A stretch of 5,699 nucleotides of DNA, taken from contig JASEGN010000056.1 of assembly GCA_030018055.1 (NCBI GenBank), positions 1-5,699 on the forward strand, written 5' to 3'. Both the position numbers and the translations under genes were made by a program. Under the pieces are notes generated by a model. That model was not told where the DNA came from and ran no database searches. It worked only from the letters and a program-made list of their open reading frames with translations. Positions 1 through 5,477 of the stretch are shown here, in pieces. Each line of letters starts with the position of its first letter. Position 1 is the first letter of the stretch. This DNA comes from Candidatus Aenigmatarchaeota archaeon. GTDB lineage: Archaea; Aenigmatarchaeota; Aenigmatarchaeia; CG10238-14; SCSR01.

Positions 1-449
1 GTCATAATAATAGAGCTGACATTCCAACCATCGTTAAGATGTTGTTGAAACCTTTGATAAGCCCCATCTTGGGCAATTGGCAAGCCAATACGAGAATTAT
101 TACATCTAATAGAGAGAATGGGATTATTCCGTTTGGTTTTTTTAAAAGAAAAGAGTCGCTTGTCAAACCTAACACAAACCCTTTTCCGTACTCCTTTTTG
201 CTTTCTGATATTCCAAGCATTGACCCGAGCAGAAACAATAAGCTGTGCTGGAAGTTTGTATTGCTTTCTAAAGGTATTGTAAGTCAAGTGATGAAGTTGA
301 ACTTGAGTAAGTTTAGGATTCTTTCTCTTTACTTCAAGAGTTCTATTAACAAGCTCAAAATAGGAATTATAAGTTTGAGAAAGAGTCTTTTGCTTGATGT
401 TAGTCAAAGGAAGCATATTCAGGCTCAAAGATTTAATAACACCAGCCAT
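1..449 (-). CDS. tnpB: TnpB/OrfB transposon-encoded RNA-guided nuclease, IS200/IS605 type, N-terminal part (cut by window edge)
   Basis: Reading the minus strand from the ATG at 449 gives 149 uninterrupted codons to the window edge. Residues 1-15 form the short basic/hydrophobic strand ending in LPLT that opens many OrfB proteins. Residues 48-86 contain a helical stretch with LHHLTYNTFRKQYKLPAQL, matching the family pattern 'L.kltY..iRe.ygLPaql' followed by an Ala/Arg-rich helix. Residues 90-149 are the beta-rich part with VRFDKRLFSFKK, LSIRCNNSRIGLP and a GW...S motif near 141-146. This corresponds to the wedge domain before RuvC; the catalytic RuvC and zinc-finger parts would lie outside the window. 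The family consists of RNA-guided nucleases of IS605-type elements (established); activity of this copy cannot be judged. Its arginine codons include three CGG, which I did not find in frame in the superoperon genes, consistent with transfer. Met12 is an alternative start. A TATA element 27 bases upstream of the ATG suggests leaderless mRNA. Confidence 0.85.
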   Translation of the reverse strand, partial: MAGVIKSLSLNMLPLTNIKQKTLSQTYNSYFELVNRTLEVKRKNPKLTQVQLHHLTYNTFRKQYKLPAQLIVSARVNAWNIRKQKGVRKRVCVRFDKRLFSFKKTKRNNPILSIRCNNSRIGLPIAQDGAYQRFQQHLNDGWNVSSIIM

Positions 450-470
450 AATAATAATTATGTAACTAAC

Positions 471-482
471 GATATATATAGC
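471..482. promoter_or_regulatory. Symmetric TATA element, possibly shared by tnpB and rpp30
   Basis: The bases TATATATA at 473-480 are palindromic and could bind TBP in either direction. On the minus strand the centre lies 27 bases before the tnpB ATG, the spacing expected of a leaderless archaeal transcript. On the plus strand a start 26-27 bases downstream would fall near 503, giving rpp30 a leader of about 36 bases. No other TATA-like element is seen between the two genes. Direction and use are inferred from spacing only. Confidence 0.5.
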
Positions 483-494
483 TTGTGTTCTCCT

Positions 495-514
495 CCCCAC
501 CCTTTCGTATGGGG
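495..514. repeat. Inverted repeat (hairpin), candidate IS605-type subterminal palindrome
   Basis: CCCCA (495-499) and TGGGG (510-514) form a perfect 5-bp stem around a 10-base loop. The G/C-rich arms stand out in an A+T-rich intergenic region. Position just outside the tnpB start fits the left-end hairpin recognised by Y1 transposases. An alternative is a structure in the rpp30 mRNA leader, since part or all of it could be transcribed from the upstream TATA element. Confidence 0.45.
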
Positions 515-539
515 TCTCTGAACACATGAAGTGAGTTAG

Positions 540-1256
540 ATGAAATTTTATGACCTACATGTTTATTCGAGTTTTGCAAATGGTCAACCTACCCTTGAAC
601 AATTAGCCCAAACAGCGAAAGAACTTGATTATCATGGGATTTGTTATGTTGTTTATTTCGAGGGAAAGGAGAGGGAAAAAATCGTTGAAACTCAAATAAA
701 AGAAGTTAGCAGGAAGATTGGGATTGAAATACTCCTCGGACTAAAGGCTAGAAATGTTAAGGAATTGAATTTTCTAGCGGGATTAAGGAGGGATTTTGAT
801 TTGTTATTAGTTAAAGGTGGGAATTTAGATTTAAATAGAGCTGCTGTTGAGACTCCAGAAGTAGATATACTTGCCCATCCTGAGCTTGGAAGATTGGATA
901 GTGGTTTTAATCATGTGCTTGCAAAGTTGGCTGCAAAAAATAACGTTGCAATAGAGATGAACTTTCGAGAAATTTTAACTTCAAGCAAAAGAAGTAGAAG
1001 TTTAATTTTAGCTCATATGAGAGAGAATGTTAAACTGGCAAAAAAATATCATGTTCCAATAGTTCTTTGCTCAGGTGCTATCAGTAATTGGGAGTTAAGA
1101 GATCCACAGGTTATTATATTCATGGCTAATCAGCTTGGGTTAGAGTTAAAAGAGGCGAAGGAGTGTATTTCAACAATTCCCGAAAATATTATTAACAGAG
1201 CTAGAGAAAGAAGGGATGAAAAATTTATCATGCCTGGGGTAAGGGTGGTTAAATGA
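540..1256 (+). CDS. rnp3: Ribonuclease P protein component 3 (Rpp30)
   Basis: This 238-residue protein matches archaeal Rpp30, a TIM-barrel protein of the PHP-like superfamily that, with Pop5, activates the catalytic domain of the RNase P RNA in tRNA 5'-leader removal. Visible family features are the N-terminal strand MKFYDLHVYS with D5 and H7, the segment DILAHPELGRLDSG at 109-122, the AIEMNF strand at 137-142, the VLCSGA strand at 175-180, and the C-terminal helix NIINRARER at 216-224. Length is usual for the family. The ATG at 540 is preceded by AGTGAG with a 4-base spacing, and the protein starts directly with the conserved first strand. It is the first gene of the superoperon and overlaps the next gene by four bases (ATGA). 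In many archaea rpl15e lies immediately upstream; here a TnpB element does. Residual nuclease activity is not expected for this family. Confidence 0.93.
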   Translation: MKFYDLHVYSSFANGQPTLEQLAQTAKELDYHGICYVVYFEGKEREKIVETQIKEVSRKIGIEILLGLKARNVKELNFLAGLRRDFDLLLVKGGNLDLNRAAVETPEVDILAHPELGRLDSGFNHVLAKLAAKNNVAIEMNFREILTSSKRSRSLILAHMRENVKLAKKYHVPIVLCSGAISNWELRDPQVIIFMANQLGLELKEAKECISTIPENIINRARERRDEKFIMPGVRVVK

Positions 1257-1603
1257 GGCAGGTAAAAAAACTAAAAATTGTATTATCAACCCTAAGAGAA
1301 AAAGAAAGATATGTTAAATTTAAAATTATCTCACAAGAACCAATAATTTATTCGGATTTAGAGGATGCTATATTAAATACCTTTTTGGACTTTTATGGTG
1401 AGCAGGGGTTCTCCAGTCTCTCCTTTTGGATCATGAAGGATCTTTACGATGAGGAAAATCAAACACTGGTAGTTCGTTGTAACCACAAGTCTGTATCGCA
1501 AGTAATAGCTGGATTGGGTTTAATCTCTAGGTTGGGTGATAGTAGAGTTATTTTTAAAATATTGAAAGTTTCGGGAAGTATCAAAGGCTTAAAACCCGCT
1601 TGA
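1253..1603 (+). CDS. rnp2: Ribonuclease P protein component 2 (Pop5/Rpp14 family)
   Basis: The 116-residue product fits archaeal Pop5, an RRM-like fold protein that pairs with Rpp30 and contacts the RNase P RNA catalytic domain. Diagnostic segments are LREKERYVKFKI at 14-25, FYGEQG at 47-52, LVVRCNHKSV at 72-81 followed by a hydrophobic helix VIAGLGLI at 84-91, and the C-terminal strand ILKVSGSIKGL at 103-113, close to the family's 'vSGTik' ending. The ATG overlaps the rpp30 stop as ATGA, and GGTG at 1244-1247 supplies a ribosome-binding site five bases upstream, so translational coupling of the two partners is likely. This is the last gene before the single sizeable gap of the operon. Confidence 0.9.
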   Translation: MRQVKKLKIVLSTLREKERYVKFKIISQEPIIYSDLEDAILNTFLDFYGEQGFSSLSFWIMKDLYDEENQTLVVRCNHKSVSQVIAGLGLISRLGDSRVIFKILKVSGSIKGLKPA

Positions 1604-1605
1604 AG

Positions 1606-1619
1606 TTAAATAATATAAG
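1606..1619 (+). promoter_or_regulatory. Possible internal promoter (TATA-like) ahead of psmA
   Basis: The A/T-only stretch TTAAATAATATAA lies in the 60-base gap between rnp2 and psmA, the only real gap in the operon. A start 26 bases downstream of its centre would fall near 1639, just before the GGTGA at 1644-1648, leaving a short leader. It would let psmA and the exosome genes be expressed separately from the RNase P pair. A/T richness of the region makes chance occurrence quite possible. Confidence 0.35.
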
Positions 1620-1643
1620 TTCTAATGTCTAAGAATTATAAGA

Positions 1644-1648
1644 GGTGA
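1644..1648 (+). promoter_or_regulatory. Ribosome-binding site GGTGA pointing to an out-of-frame ATG before psmA
   Basis: GGTGA complements the archaeal 16S rRNA 3' end and lies eight bases before the ATG at 1657, a good spacing. That ATG, however, opens a seven-codon frame and not psmA. Spacing to the GTG at 1664 is 15 bases, rather long. A second GGTGA at 1663-1667 lies five bases before an in-frame GTG at 1673. Confidence 0.5.
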
Positions 1649-1656
1649 TTTAACAA

Positions 1657-1680
1657 ATGATAGGTGAAAAAAGTGCCTAA
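1657..1680 (+). other. Seven-codon minicistron or frame-shifted true start of psmA
   Basis: ATG at 1657 with a well-placed GGTGA opens the peptide MIGEKSA and stops at TAA 1678-1680, inside the psmA 5' end. The run of six A at 1667-1672 lies in it. With one A fewer the frame would read MIGEKVPNQVLPEYMGYDR and continue into PsmA. It may therefore be a short leader cistron, a slippage site, or a sequence error. Confidence 0.3.
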
Positions 1681-2377
1681 CCAAGTATTGCCTGAATATA
1701 TGGGATATGACAGAACAATTGCTGTGTTTTCACCAGATGGACGTTTATTCCAAGTAGAGTATGCAAAGGAAACTGTAAAGAGGGGTGCAACTGCTGTTGG
1801 AATTGTTTTTAGGGATGGTGTGATATTCGCAACTGTTAAGCCTGTTAGTAAGCTTACTGTTACTGATTCCATAGAAAAAATTTTCCAAGTGGATGATCAC
1901 ATCGGTGCAGTAGCGGCTGGCTTTCTCTCAGATGCAAGGGTTTTGATTGAAATAGCCAGAATTAGGGCACAGGTTCATAGGATAACTTATGAAGAGCCAA
2001 TAGATGTTTGGAGTATAGCTAGAGTTGTTGGAGATAGGATGCAGTATTCAACTCTTCTCGCAGGATTAAGGCCTTTTGGTGTTTCAATTCTAATTGGTGG
2101 TGTAGATAAGGGTGGCGCACATCTTCTTGAGGTAGATCCATCGGGAATGCTTTTTGAGTGGTACGCCCATACCATAGGAAGAGGTGCTGCACAAGCTAAA
2201 AAAATTCTTGAGCAAAAATGGAAGGAAGGTATGGATGAAAAAAGTGCTTTAGCTCTTGCCAGTGAAATATTAAAAAAGACGGAGAAAGAAGAAGGTAAAA
2301 TTGAAGCTGCTATTATAAAGAAGGATGAAAGATTCAAAATACTTAAAGAGGAAGATATCAAAAAACTTTTGAAGTGA
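1664..2377 (+). CDS. psmA: 20S proteasome alpha subunit
   Basis: PsmA forms the heptameric outer rings of the cytoplasmic 20S proteasome, gating entry to the proteolytic chamber and docking the PAN/Cdc48 ATPases. The hallmark alpha-subunit N-terminus is present: gate residues YDR at 15-17, then VFSPDGRLFQVEYA at 21-34. K63 in VSKLTV corresponds to the pocket lysine that receives the ATPase HbYX tails. GAVAAGFLSDARVL (81-94), GGVDKGG (145-151) and TIGRGAAQAKK (170-180) are further family segments, and the charged C-terminal helix is typical. As expected for alpha subunits there is no N-terminal catalytic threonine. The beta subunit is not in the window. The start is uncertain: GTG at 1664, GTG at 1673 (better GGTGA spacing) and ATG at 1700 are in frame, while the best-placed ATG at 1657 is one base out of frame. 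All options keep the YDR gate. The gene follows a 60-base gap with a possible promoter. Confidence 0.95.
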   Translation: MKKVPNQVLPEYMGYDRTIAVFSPDGRLFQVEYAKETVKRGATAVGIVFRDGVIFATVKPVSKLTVTDSIEKIFQVDDHIGAVAAGFLSDARVLIEIARIRAQVHRITYEEPIDVWSIARVVGDRMQYSTLLAGLRPFGVSILIGGVDKGGAHLLEVDPSGMLFEWYAHTIGRGAAQAKKILEQKWKEGMDEKSALALASEILKKTEKEEGKIEAAIIKKDERFKILKEEDIKKLLK

Positions 2378-2381
2378 TTTT

Positions 2382-3080
2382 TTGGTAGTAAGTATAGAGA
2401 AGGCTGTTATCGCTAGGTTATGGTATTCTGGACAAAAATTTGAAATTATGGTAGATCCAGAGAAGGCCTTGGAAATGAGAAGAAGAAAAGAGATAGATAT
2501 TGGCGATGTTTTGGCCTTTCCTGGGATTTATAGGGATGTAAGGTCTGCTGAAAGGGTATCTGAACAAGATTTACAAAAAATATTTGGAACTACAGACATT
2601 AACCAAATCACCAGAAAAATTATTGAAAGAGGTGAACTTCAATTAACAACCCAACAAAGAAGGGAGATGATAGAAAATAAAAAGAATCAGATAGCAACAA
2701 TAATTTCCAAGAGAGGTATAAATCCTCAGACTAACCTACCACACCCTCAACAAAGAATTTTGAAAGCAATCGAGCAGGCAGGCGTAGCTATAGACCCATT
2801 CCAGGAGGCTGAGTCTCAAGTTGAAATGGTTGTAAAGGCCATATCATCAATTCTACCATTGAGTTTTCAAAAAGTAAAATTAAAGATAAAAATACCACCT
2901 CAATATGTTGGTAAAGCTTCTTCTATTTTAAAAAGCCTTTGTGAAAGAGTTGAGGAAAAATGGCTTGGAGATGGAAGTTTACAAGCTAACGTAGAAATAA
3001 TGGGAGGTATGCAGGAGGAACTTTTTCAAAAGTTATCATCTTTAACTCATGGTCAATTTGAATCAAGGGTTGAAAAATAA
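2382..3080 (+). CDS. sdo1: Ribosome maturation factor SDO1 (SBDS family)
   Basis: The 232-residue product is the archaeal orthologue of the Shwachman-Bodian-Diamond protein, which in eukaryotes acts with EFL1 to release eIF6/Tif6 from the large subunit; the archaeal role is presumed similar. All three domains are visible: the N-terminal FYSH domain at about 1-90 (KAVIARL 7-13, FEIMVDPEKAL 20-30, YRDVRSAERVS 50-60, LQKIFGTTD 64-72, RGELQLTTQQR 83-93), a three-helix middle domain at about 95-160 including NPQTNLPHPQQRI (114-126), and a C-terminal ferredoxin-like domain from about 163 (VKLKIKIPP to EIMGGM). The start is TTG at 2382, the only standard start near the expected N-terminus, with GTGAT a few bases before it, partly inside the psmA stop. 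The gene lies four bases after psmA and overlaps rrp4 by one base (TAATG). Confidence 0.94.
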   Translation: MVVSIEKAVIARLWYSGQKFEIMVDPEKALEMRRRKEIDIGDVLAFPGIYRDVRSAERVSEQDLQKIFGTTDINQITRKIIERGELQLTTQQRREMIENKKNQIATIISKRGINPQTNLPHPQQRILKAIEQAGVAIDPFQEAESQVEMVVKAISSILPLSFQKVKLKIKIPPQYVGKASSILKSLCERVEEKWLGDGSLQANVEIMGGMQEELFQKLSSLTHGQFESRVEK

Positions 3081-3739
3081 TGGAAGCTAGAAAAATTGTT
3101 CTTCCAGGAGAAGTTGTATGTGAAAGAAAGGGAAGGAAATTAGGTAGAGGTGTTTATGAAGTTGAGGAAAAAATATTAACAAAATTTTTGGGGGTTTTAA
3201 AAGAGAGTGAAGATGAGGTTGATGTTATTCCTCTTGCTGGAGTATATTTACCCAAGATTGGGGATAAGGTTATTGGGATTATAAAGGGTGTGGAGGTATC
3301 TGGTTGGTCAGTTGATATAAATTCACCTTATACTGCTTTTTTACCCATAGGAGAAGGTGTGGAAGAATATGTTGATGTTGGTAGGGTTGATCTAAGCAGA
3401 TTTTATGATGTTGGTGATGTGATCTTTTGTAGGGTTAGCAACGTTACAAAAAGTAAGATGGTTCAAGTTTCAATGAAGTATTTATACACAAAAAAACTTC
3501 TTGGTGGTACTATAGTCAAAATTTTCCCAAGCAAGGTTCCAAGATTGATAGGAAAAGGTGGAAGTATGATTGATATAATAAAAAAGAAAACAGGAACTCA
3601 AATAATTCCTGGAGAAAATGGTTTAGTTTGGATTAAGGGTGAGAACGTTTCAAAGGTAATTGAGGTTATTTCGCTGATTGAGAGGGAATCACATATAATT
3701 GGTCTAACAGAAAAAATAGGGAAAATGCTAGGTGAGTAA
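3080..3739 (+). CDS. rrp4: Exosome complex RNA-binding cap protein Rrp4
   Basis: Rrp4 forms a trimeric cap on the Rrp41-Rrp42 ring of the archaeal exosome and guides RNA 3' ends into the pore. The 219 residues show the N-terminal domain (VLPGEVV at 7-13, then GRGVYEVEEKI at 22-32), an S1 domain at about 58-131 (IGDKVIGIIKGV, GWSVDINSPYTAFLP at 75-89, GDVIFCRVSNV at 112-122), and a KH domain at about 144-200 with the GKGG loop at 158-161 in PRLIGKGGSMIDIIKKKTG. The GxxG-bearing KH domain and the absence of cysteine zinc-ribbon motifs separate it from Csl4, the alternative cap. The ATG overlaps the SDO1 stop by one base, and GGGTTGA lies six bases upstream. Its stop codon is directly abutted, in the same frame, by the coding sequence of rrp41. 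The alternative cap gene csl4 is not in the window. Confidence 0.94.
   Translation: MEARKIVLPGEVVCERKGRKLGRGVYEVEEKILTKFLGVLKESEDEVDVIPLAGVYLPKIGDKVIGIIKGVEVSGWSVDINSPYTAFLPIGEGVEEYVDVGRVDLSRFYDVGDVIFCRVSNVTKSKMVQVSMKYLYTKKLLGGTIVKIFPSKVPRLIGKGGSMIDIIKKKTGTQIIPGENGLVWIKGENVSKVIEVISLIERESHIIGLTEKIGKMLGE
3731..3735 (+). promoter_or_regulatory. Ribosome-binding site GGTGA supporting a rrp41 start at the ATA codon
   Basis: GGTGA inside the last codons of rrp4 lies four bases before ATA at 3740. The same core motif with short spacing precedes several other genes here (4 bases for rpp30, 5 for rnp2, 6 for rrp42). It would place initiation exactly where the conserved Rrp41 N-terminus begins. Confidence 0.45.
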
Positions 3740-4465
3740 ATAGGTAGAAAACCTTCAGAACCTTTAATAGTTGATGGAAAAAGGAAAGATGGCAGAAGTT
3801 TTGAGGAGTTGAGAAAAATAGAAGTTGAGCTGGGTGTTGTTACCAGAGCAAATGGCTCTGCTCTGGTTAAGTTTGGAGATACAGTTGCTTTAGCTGCGGT
3901 ATATGGTCCAGCAGAGCTACATCCAGCACATCTTCGTGAGTATCAAACCGGGATTTTAAGATGTAGGTATAGCTTAGCACCTTTTAGTGTAGAAGAGAGA
4001 AAAGTTCCTGGATTTGATAGGAGAAGCGTAGAGTTATCAAAAGTTATTCGTGTTGCCATAGAGCCAGCTATATTTCTCGAAGAATTTCCTAAAGCGGTAG
4101 TTGATGTTTTTGTCGAAATTTTACAGGCCGATGGTTCTACAAGGGTAACAGCGATAAATGCCACCAATCTAGCTCTAATCTCTGCTGGAATTCCAATGAG
4201 GGATTTTGTTGTGGCTTGCTCTGTTGGAAAAATTGATAATTGCCTGGTTGTTGACCTTAATGGAATTGAGGATAATTTTTCTCAAGCAGATATAAACTTT
4301 GCTTTTATGCCGAATAGAAATAAAATTACACTTTTTCAAGGGGATGGACAGCTAACAAAAAATGAAATAAAGGAGCTTATTAGCCTTGCTAAAAAATCGT
4401 GTGAAAAAATATATGAAGTTGAGAAAGGTGTTTTGAGTGGAAAATATAGCAGACAAATATCTTAA
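3740..4465 (+). CDS. rrp41: Exosome catalytic subunit Rrp41, with apparent ATA start
   Basis: Rrp41 is the phosphorolytic RNase PH-type subunit of the archaeal exosome, degrading RNA 3' ends and adding heteropolymeric tails; it is active as a hexameric ring with Rrp42. The first ATG/GTG/TTG in frame is TTG at 3809, but the 23 codons before it encode clear Rrp41 sequence, GRKPSEPLIVDGKRKDGRS, including the DGKRxDGR motif. I therefore extend the gene to ATA at 3740, right after the rrp4 stop, giving 241 residues, a usual length. Numbered from there: VYGPAELHP (54-62), the phosphate-binding region ADGSTR (130-135), AGIPMRD (149-155), the acidic site VVDLNGIEDN with D172 and D178, and D184 in the following AD, so the catalytic site looks intact. 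The C-terminus overlaps rrp42 by 29 bases. Alternatives for the start are a GTG at 3732 if one A is missing from the sequence, or the truncating TTG. Confidence 0.9.
   Translation: MGRKPSEPLIVDGKRKDGRSFEELRKIEVELGVVTRANGSALVKFGDTVALAAVYGPAELHPAHLREYQTGILRCRYSLAPFSVEERKVPGFDRRSVELSKVIRVAIEPAIFLEEFPKAVVDVFVEILQADGSTRVTAINATNLALISAGIPMRDFVVACSVGKIDNCLVVDLNGIEDNFSQADINFAFMPNRNKITLFQGDGQLTKNEIKELISLAKKSCEKIYEVEKGVLSGKYSRQIS
4427..4430 (+). promoter_or_regulatory. Ribosome-binding site of rrp42 inside rrp41
   Basis: GGTG lies six bases before the GTG at 4437, within the last part of rrp41. It supports that GTG as the rrp42 start although it creates a 29-base overlap. The next in-frame ATG is well inside the conserved part, after the SDGR motif. 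Confidence 0.55.
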
Positions 4466-5207
4466 GGGCTTGATTGAAGGTGGAAGAAGATCTGATGGAA
4501 GAAAGCTAGATGAGTTTAGAGAAATTGAAGTTAAAGTCGGGGTTATGAAGAATGCAGAAGGCTCTGCTCTTGTTAAAATTGGTGATACTAAGGTTATTGC
4601 TGGTATTAAGATGGAAATAGTAGAGCCGTTCAAAGATACACCAGAGGAAGGAGTGCTAAAGGTTAATGCCGAATTTTCACCTCTTGCTTCACCTGAGTTT
4701 GAGATAGGTCCTCCGAGTGAGGATGCTATAGAGCTAGCAAGGGTTGTTGATAGAGGTATCAGAGAATCCAGAGCCATAGAGCTGGAAAGGCTTTGTTTGG
4801 AGCCTAAACTTAGGGTTTGGGGTGTTTTTATAGACATAGATATTTTAAACCATTGCGGAAACTTGTTGGATGCTTCAGCCTTGGCAAGTATAGCAGCATT
4901 ATTAAATACAAAAATTCCTAAGTTGGAAAATGGCGAAATAGTTAGGGGGAAGTTTGAAAAAGCATTGCAAGTTGCTTTTAAACCTATAACTATAACTGTT
5001 TGTAAAGTGGGTAATAATTTTTTGCTAGATCCAAGTTACGAGGAGGAAGAAATTGTGGAAACAAAGTTATCTTTTGGAATTAGGGATGATGACAAAATTT
5101 GTGCAATTCAGAAATATGGTTCTAAAGAACTAGAATTCTCAGACATAGAAGCAGCTTTAGATTTGGCTGTTGTTAAAAGTAAAGAGTTGAGGAAGTTGTT
5201 GGGATGA
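4437..5207 (+). CDS. rrp42: Exosome complex subunit Rrp42 (non-catalytic ring subunit)
   Basis: Rrp42 is the RNase PH-like partner that alternates with Rrp41 in the exosome ring and contributes RNA-binding residues to the active site formed in Rrp41. The 256 residues show RRSDGRKLDEFREIEVKVG (17-35, just short of the family opening), AEGSALVKIGDTKVIAGIK (40-58), the Rrp42-type segment SPLASPEFEIGPPSEDAIEL (81-100), VDRGIRESRAIELE (104-117), VWGVFIDIDILNHCGNLLDA (127-146) and LLDPSYEEEE (196-205). The DLN...AD acidic site of Rrp41 is replaced by the LLDP..EEE type, as usual for the inactive subunit. The GTG start at 4437 overlaps rrp41 by 29 bases and has GGTG six bases upstream. The stop overlaps the start of the downstream ribosomal protein gene (ATGA). 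Length and order after rrp41 are typical. Confidence 0.94.
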   Translation: MENIADKYLKGLIEGGRRSDGRKLDEFREIEVKVGVMKNAEGSALVKIGDTKVIAGIKMEIVEPFKDTPEEGVLKVNAEFSPLASPEFEIGPPSEDAIELARVVDRGIRESRAIELERLCLEPKLRVWGVFIDIDILNHCGNLLDASALASIAALLNTKIPKLENGEIVRGKFEKALQVAFKPITITVCKVGNNFLLDPSYEEEEIVETKLSFGIRDDDKICAIQKYGSKELEFSDIEAALDLAVVKSKELRKLLG

Positions 5208-5368
5208 CAATAAAATCTTTAAGTAAAAAGATTAAACTTAGCAGGATTAAGAAGGTTAGAACTGCACCTAGATGGGCCGATATAAGAAAGTACGGGTTAA
5301 AGAGAGCTAGAACGAGGAGAATAGTAGTTAGTTTGAAAAAATGGAGAAGGGGAAAACTGAGAATATAA
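5204..5368 (+). CDS. rpl39e: Small basic ribosomal protein, L39e (eL39) family
   Basis: The 54-residue protein is extremely rich in lysine and arginine, begins MTIKSLSKKIKLSR and ends SLKKWRRGKLRI. L39e proteins share the N-terminal 'K.L..K.rLak', a central proline-tryptophan segment (here APRWADIRK at 21-29) and the closing 'rRrWRRtKLK', so the match is good although the protein is divergent. L39e lines the peptide exit tunnel of the large ribosomal subunit. No cysteines are present, ruling out the zinc-ribbon protein L37Ae that normally follows rrp42. The ATG overlaps the rrp42 stop by four bases (ATGA), and GAGG lies about eleven bases upstream, so it is probably translationally coupled. 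It is the last gene of the operon; the following DNA is the end of a convergent gene. Its usual partners elsewhere, L31e and Tif6, do not follow. Confidence 0.8.
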   Translation: MTIKSLSKKIKLSRIKKVRTAPRWADIRKYGLKRARTRRIVVSLKKWRRGKLRI

Positions 5369-5477
5369 AAATTGGCTTAAATGTTGTTATCCTTAGTAAT
5401 CTTACTCCCAGTGAACCTATAACTGAAGAAATCTAATAAATTCTATTGTAAATTTGAATTAGTTATCAATAGCTGTA

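Larger units (their letters stand above)
1..514 (-). mobile_element. IS200/IS605-type (TnpB-carrying) element, left-end portion
   Basis: The tnpB N-terminus together with the hairpin at 495-514 outlines the 5' end of an IS605-like element running leftward out of the window. Elements of this group have subterminal imperfect palindromes rather than terminal inverted repeats and make no target duplication, so the exact edge cannot be drawn from one side. The boundary at 514 is only the outer foot of the hairpin; the true end may lie anywhere between it and the rpp30 start at 540. No TnpA (Y1 transposase) is visible, which is common for TnpB-only elements. Confidence 0.45.

Noticed and set aside
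2..238. Minus-strand open frame of 78 codons with hydrophobic stretches
   Set aside because: It is in another frame within tnpB on the same strand and is a by-product of that gene.
39..521. Plus-strand open frame of 160 codons at the left end
   Set aside because: It lies opposite tnpB and has no recognisable domains; the minus-strand reading gives clear TnpB sequence, so this is a shadow.
1987..2361. Minus-strand open frame of 124 codons opposite psmA
   Set aside because: PsmA on the plus strand is unambiguous; the antisense product has no family features.
3767..3790. GTTGATGG as C box of a C/D sRNA
   Set aside because: No matching D box at suitable distance, and the bases encode the conserved Rrp41 VDGKRKDG segment.
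4352..4837. Minus-strand open frame of 161 codons, serine-rich, opposite rrp41/rrp42
   Set aside because: Serine and leucine richness is the usual antisense shadow of an acidic/arginine-rich A+T-rich gene, and both plus-strand genes are certain.
5395..5406. Inverted repeat AGTAA/TTACT after the L39e gene as terminator
   Set aside because: The loop is only two bases and no T run follows; too weak to call.
5439..5460. AATTC/GAATT inverted repeat in the convergent spacer
   Set aside because: Five A/T-rich pairs around a 12-base loop are expected by chance here; I see no supported terminator or RNA gene between 5369 and 5477.
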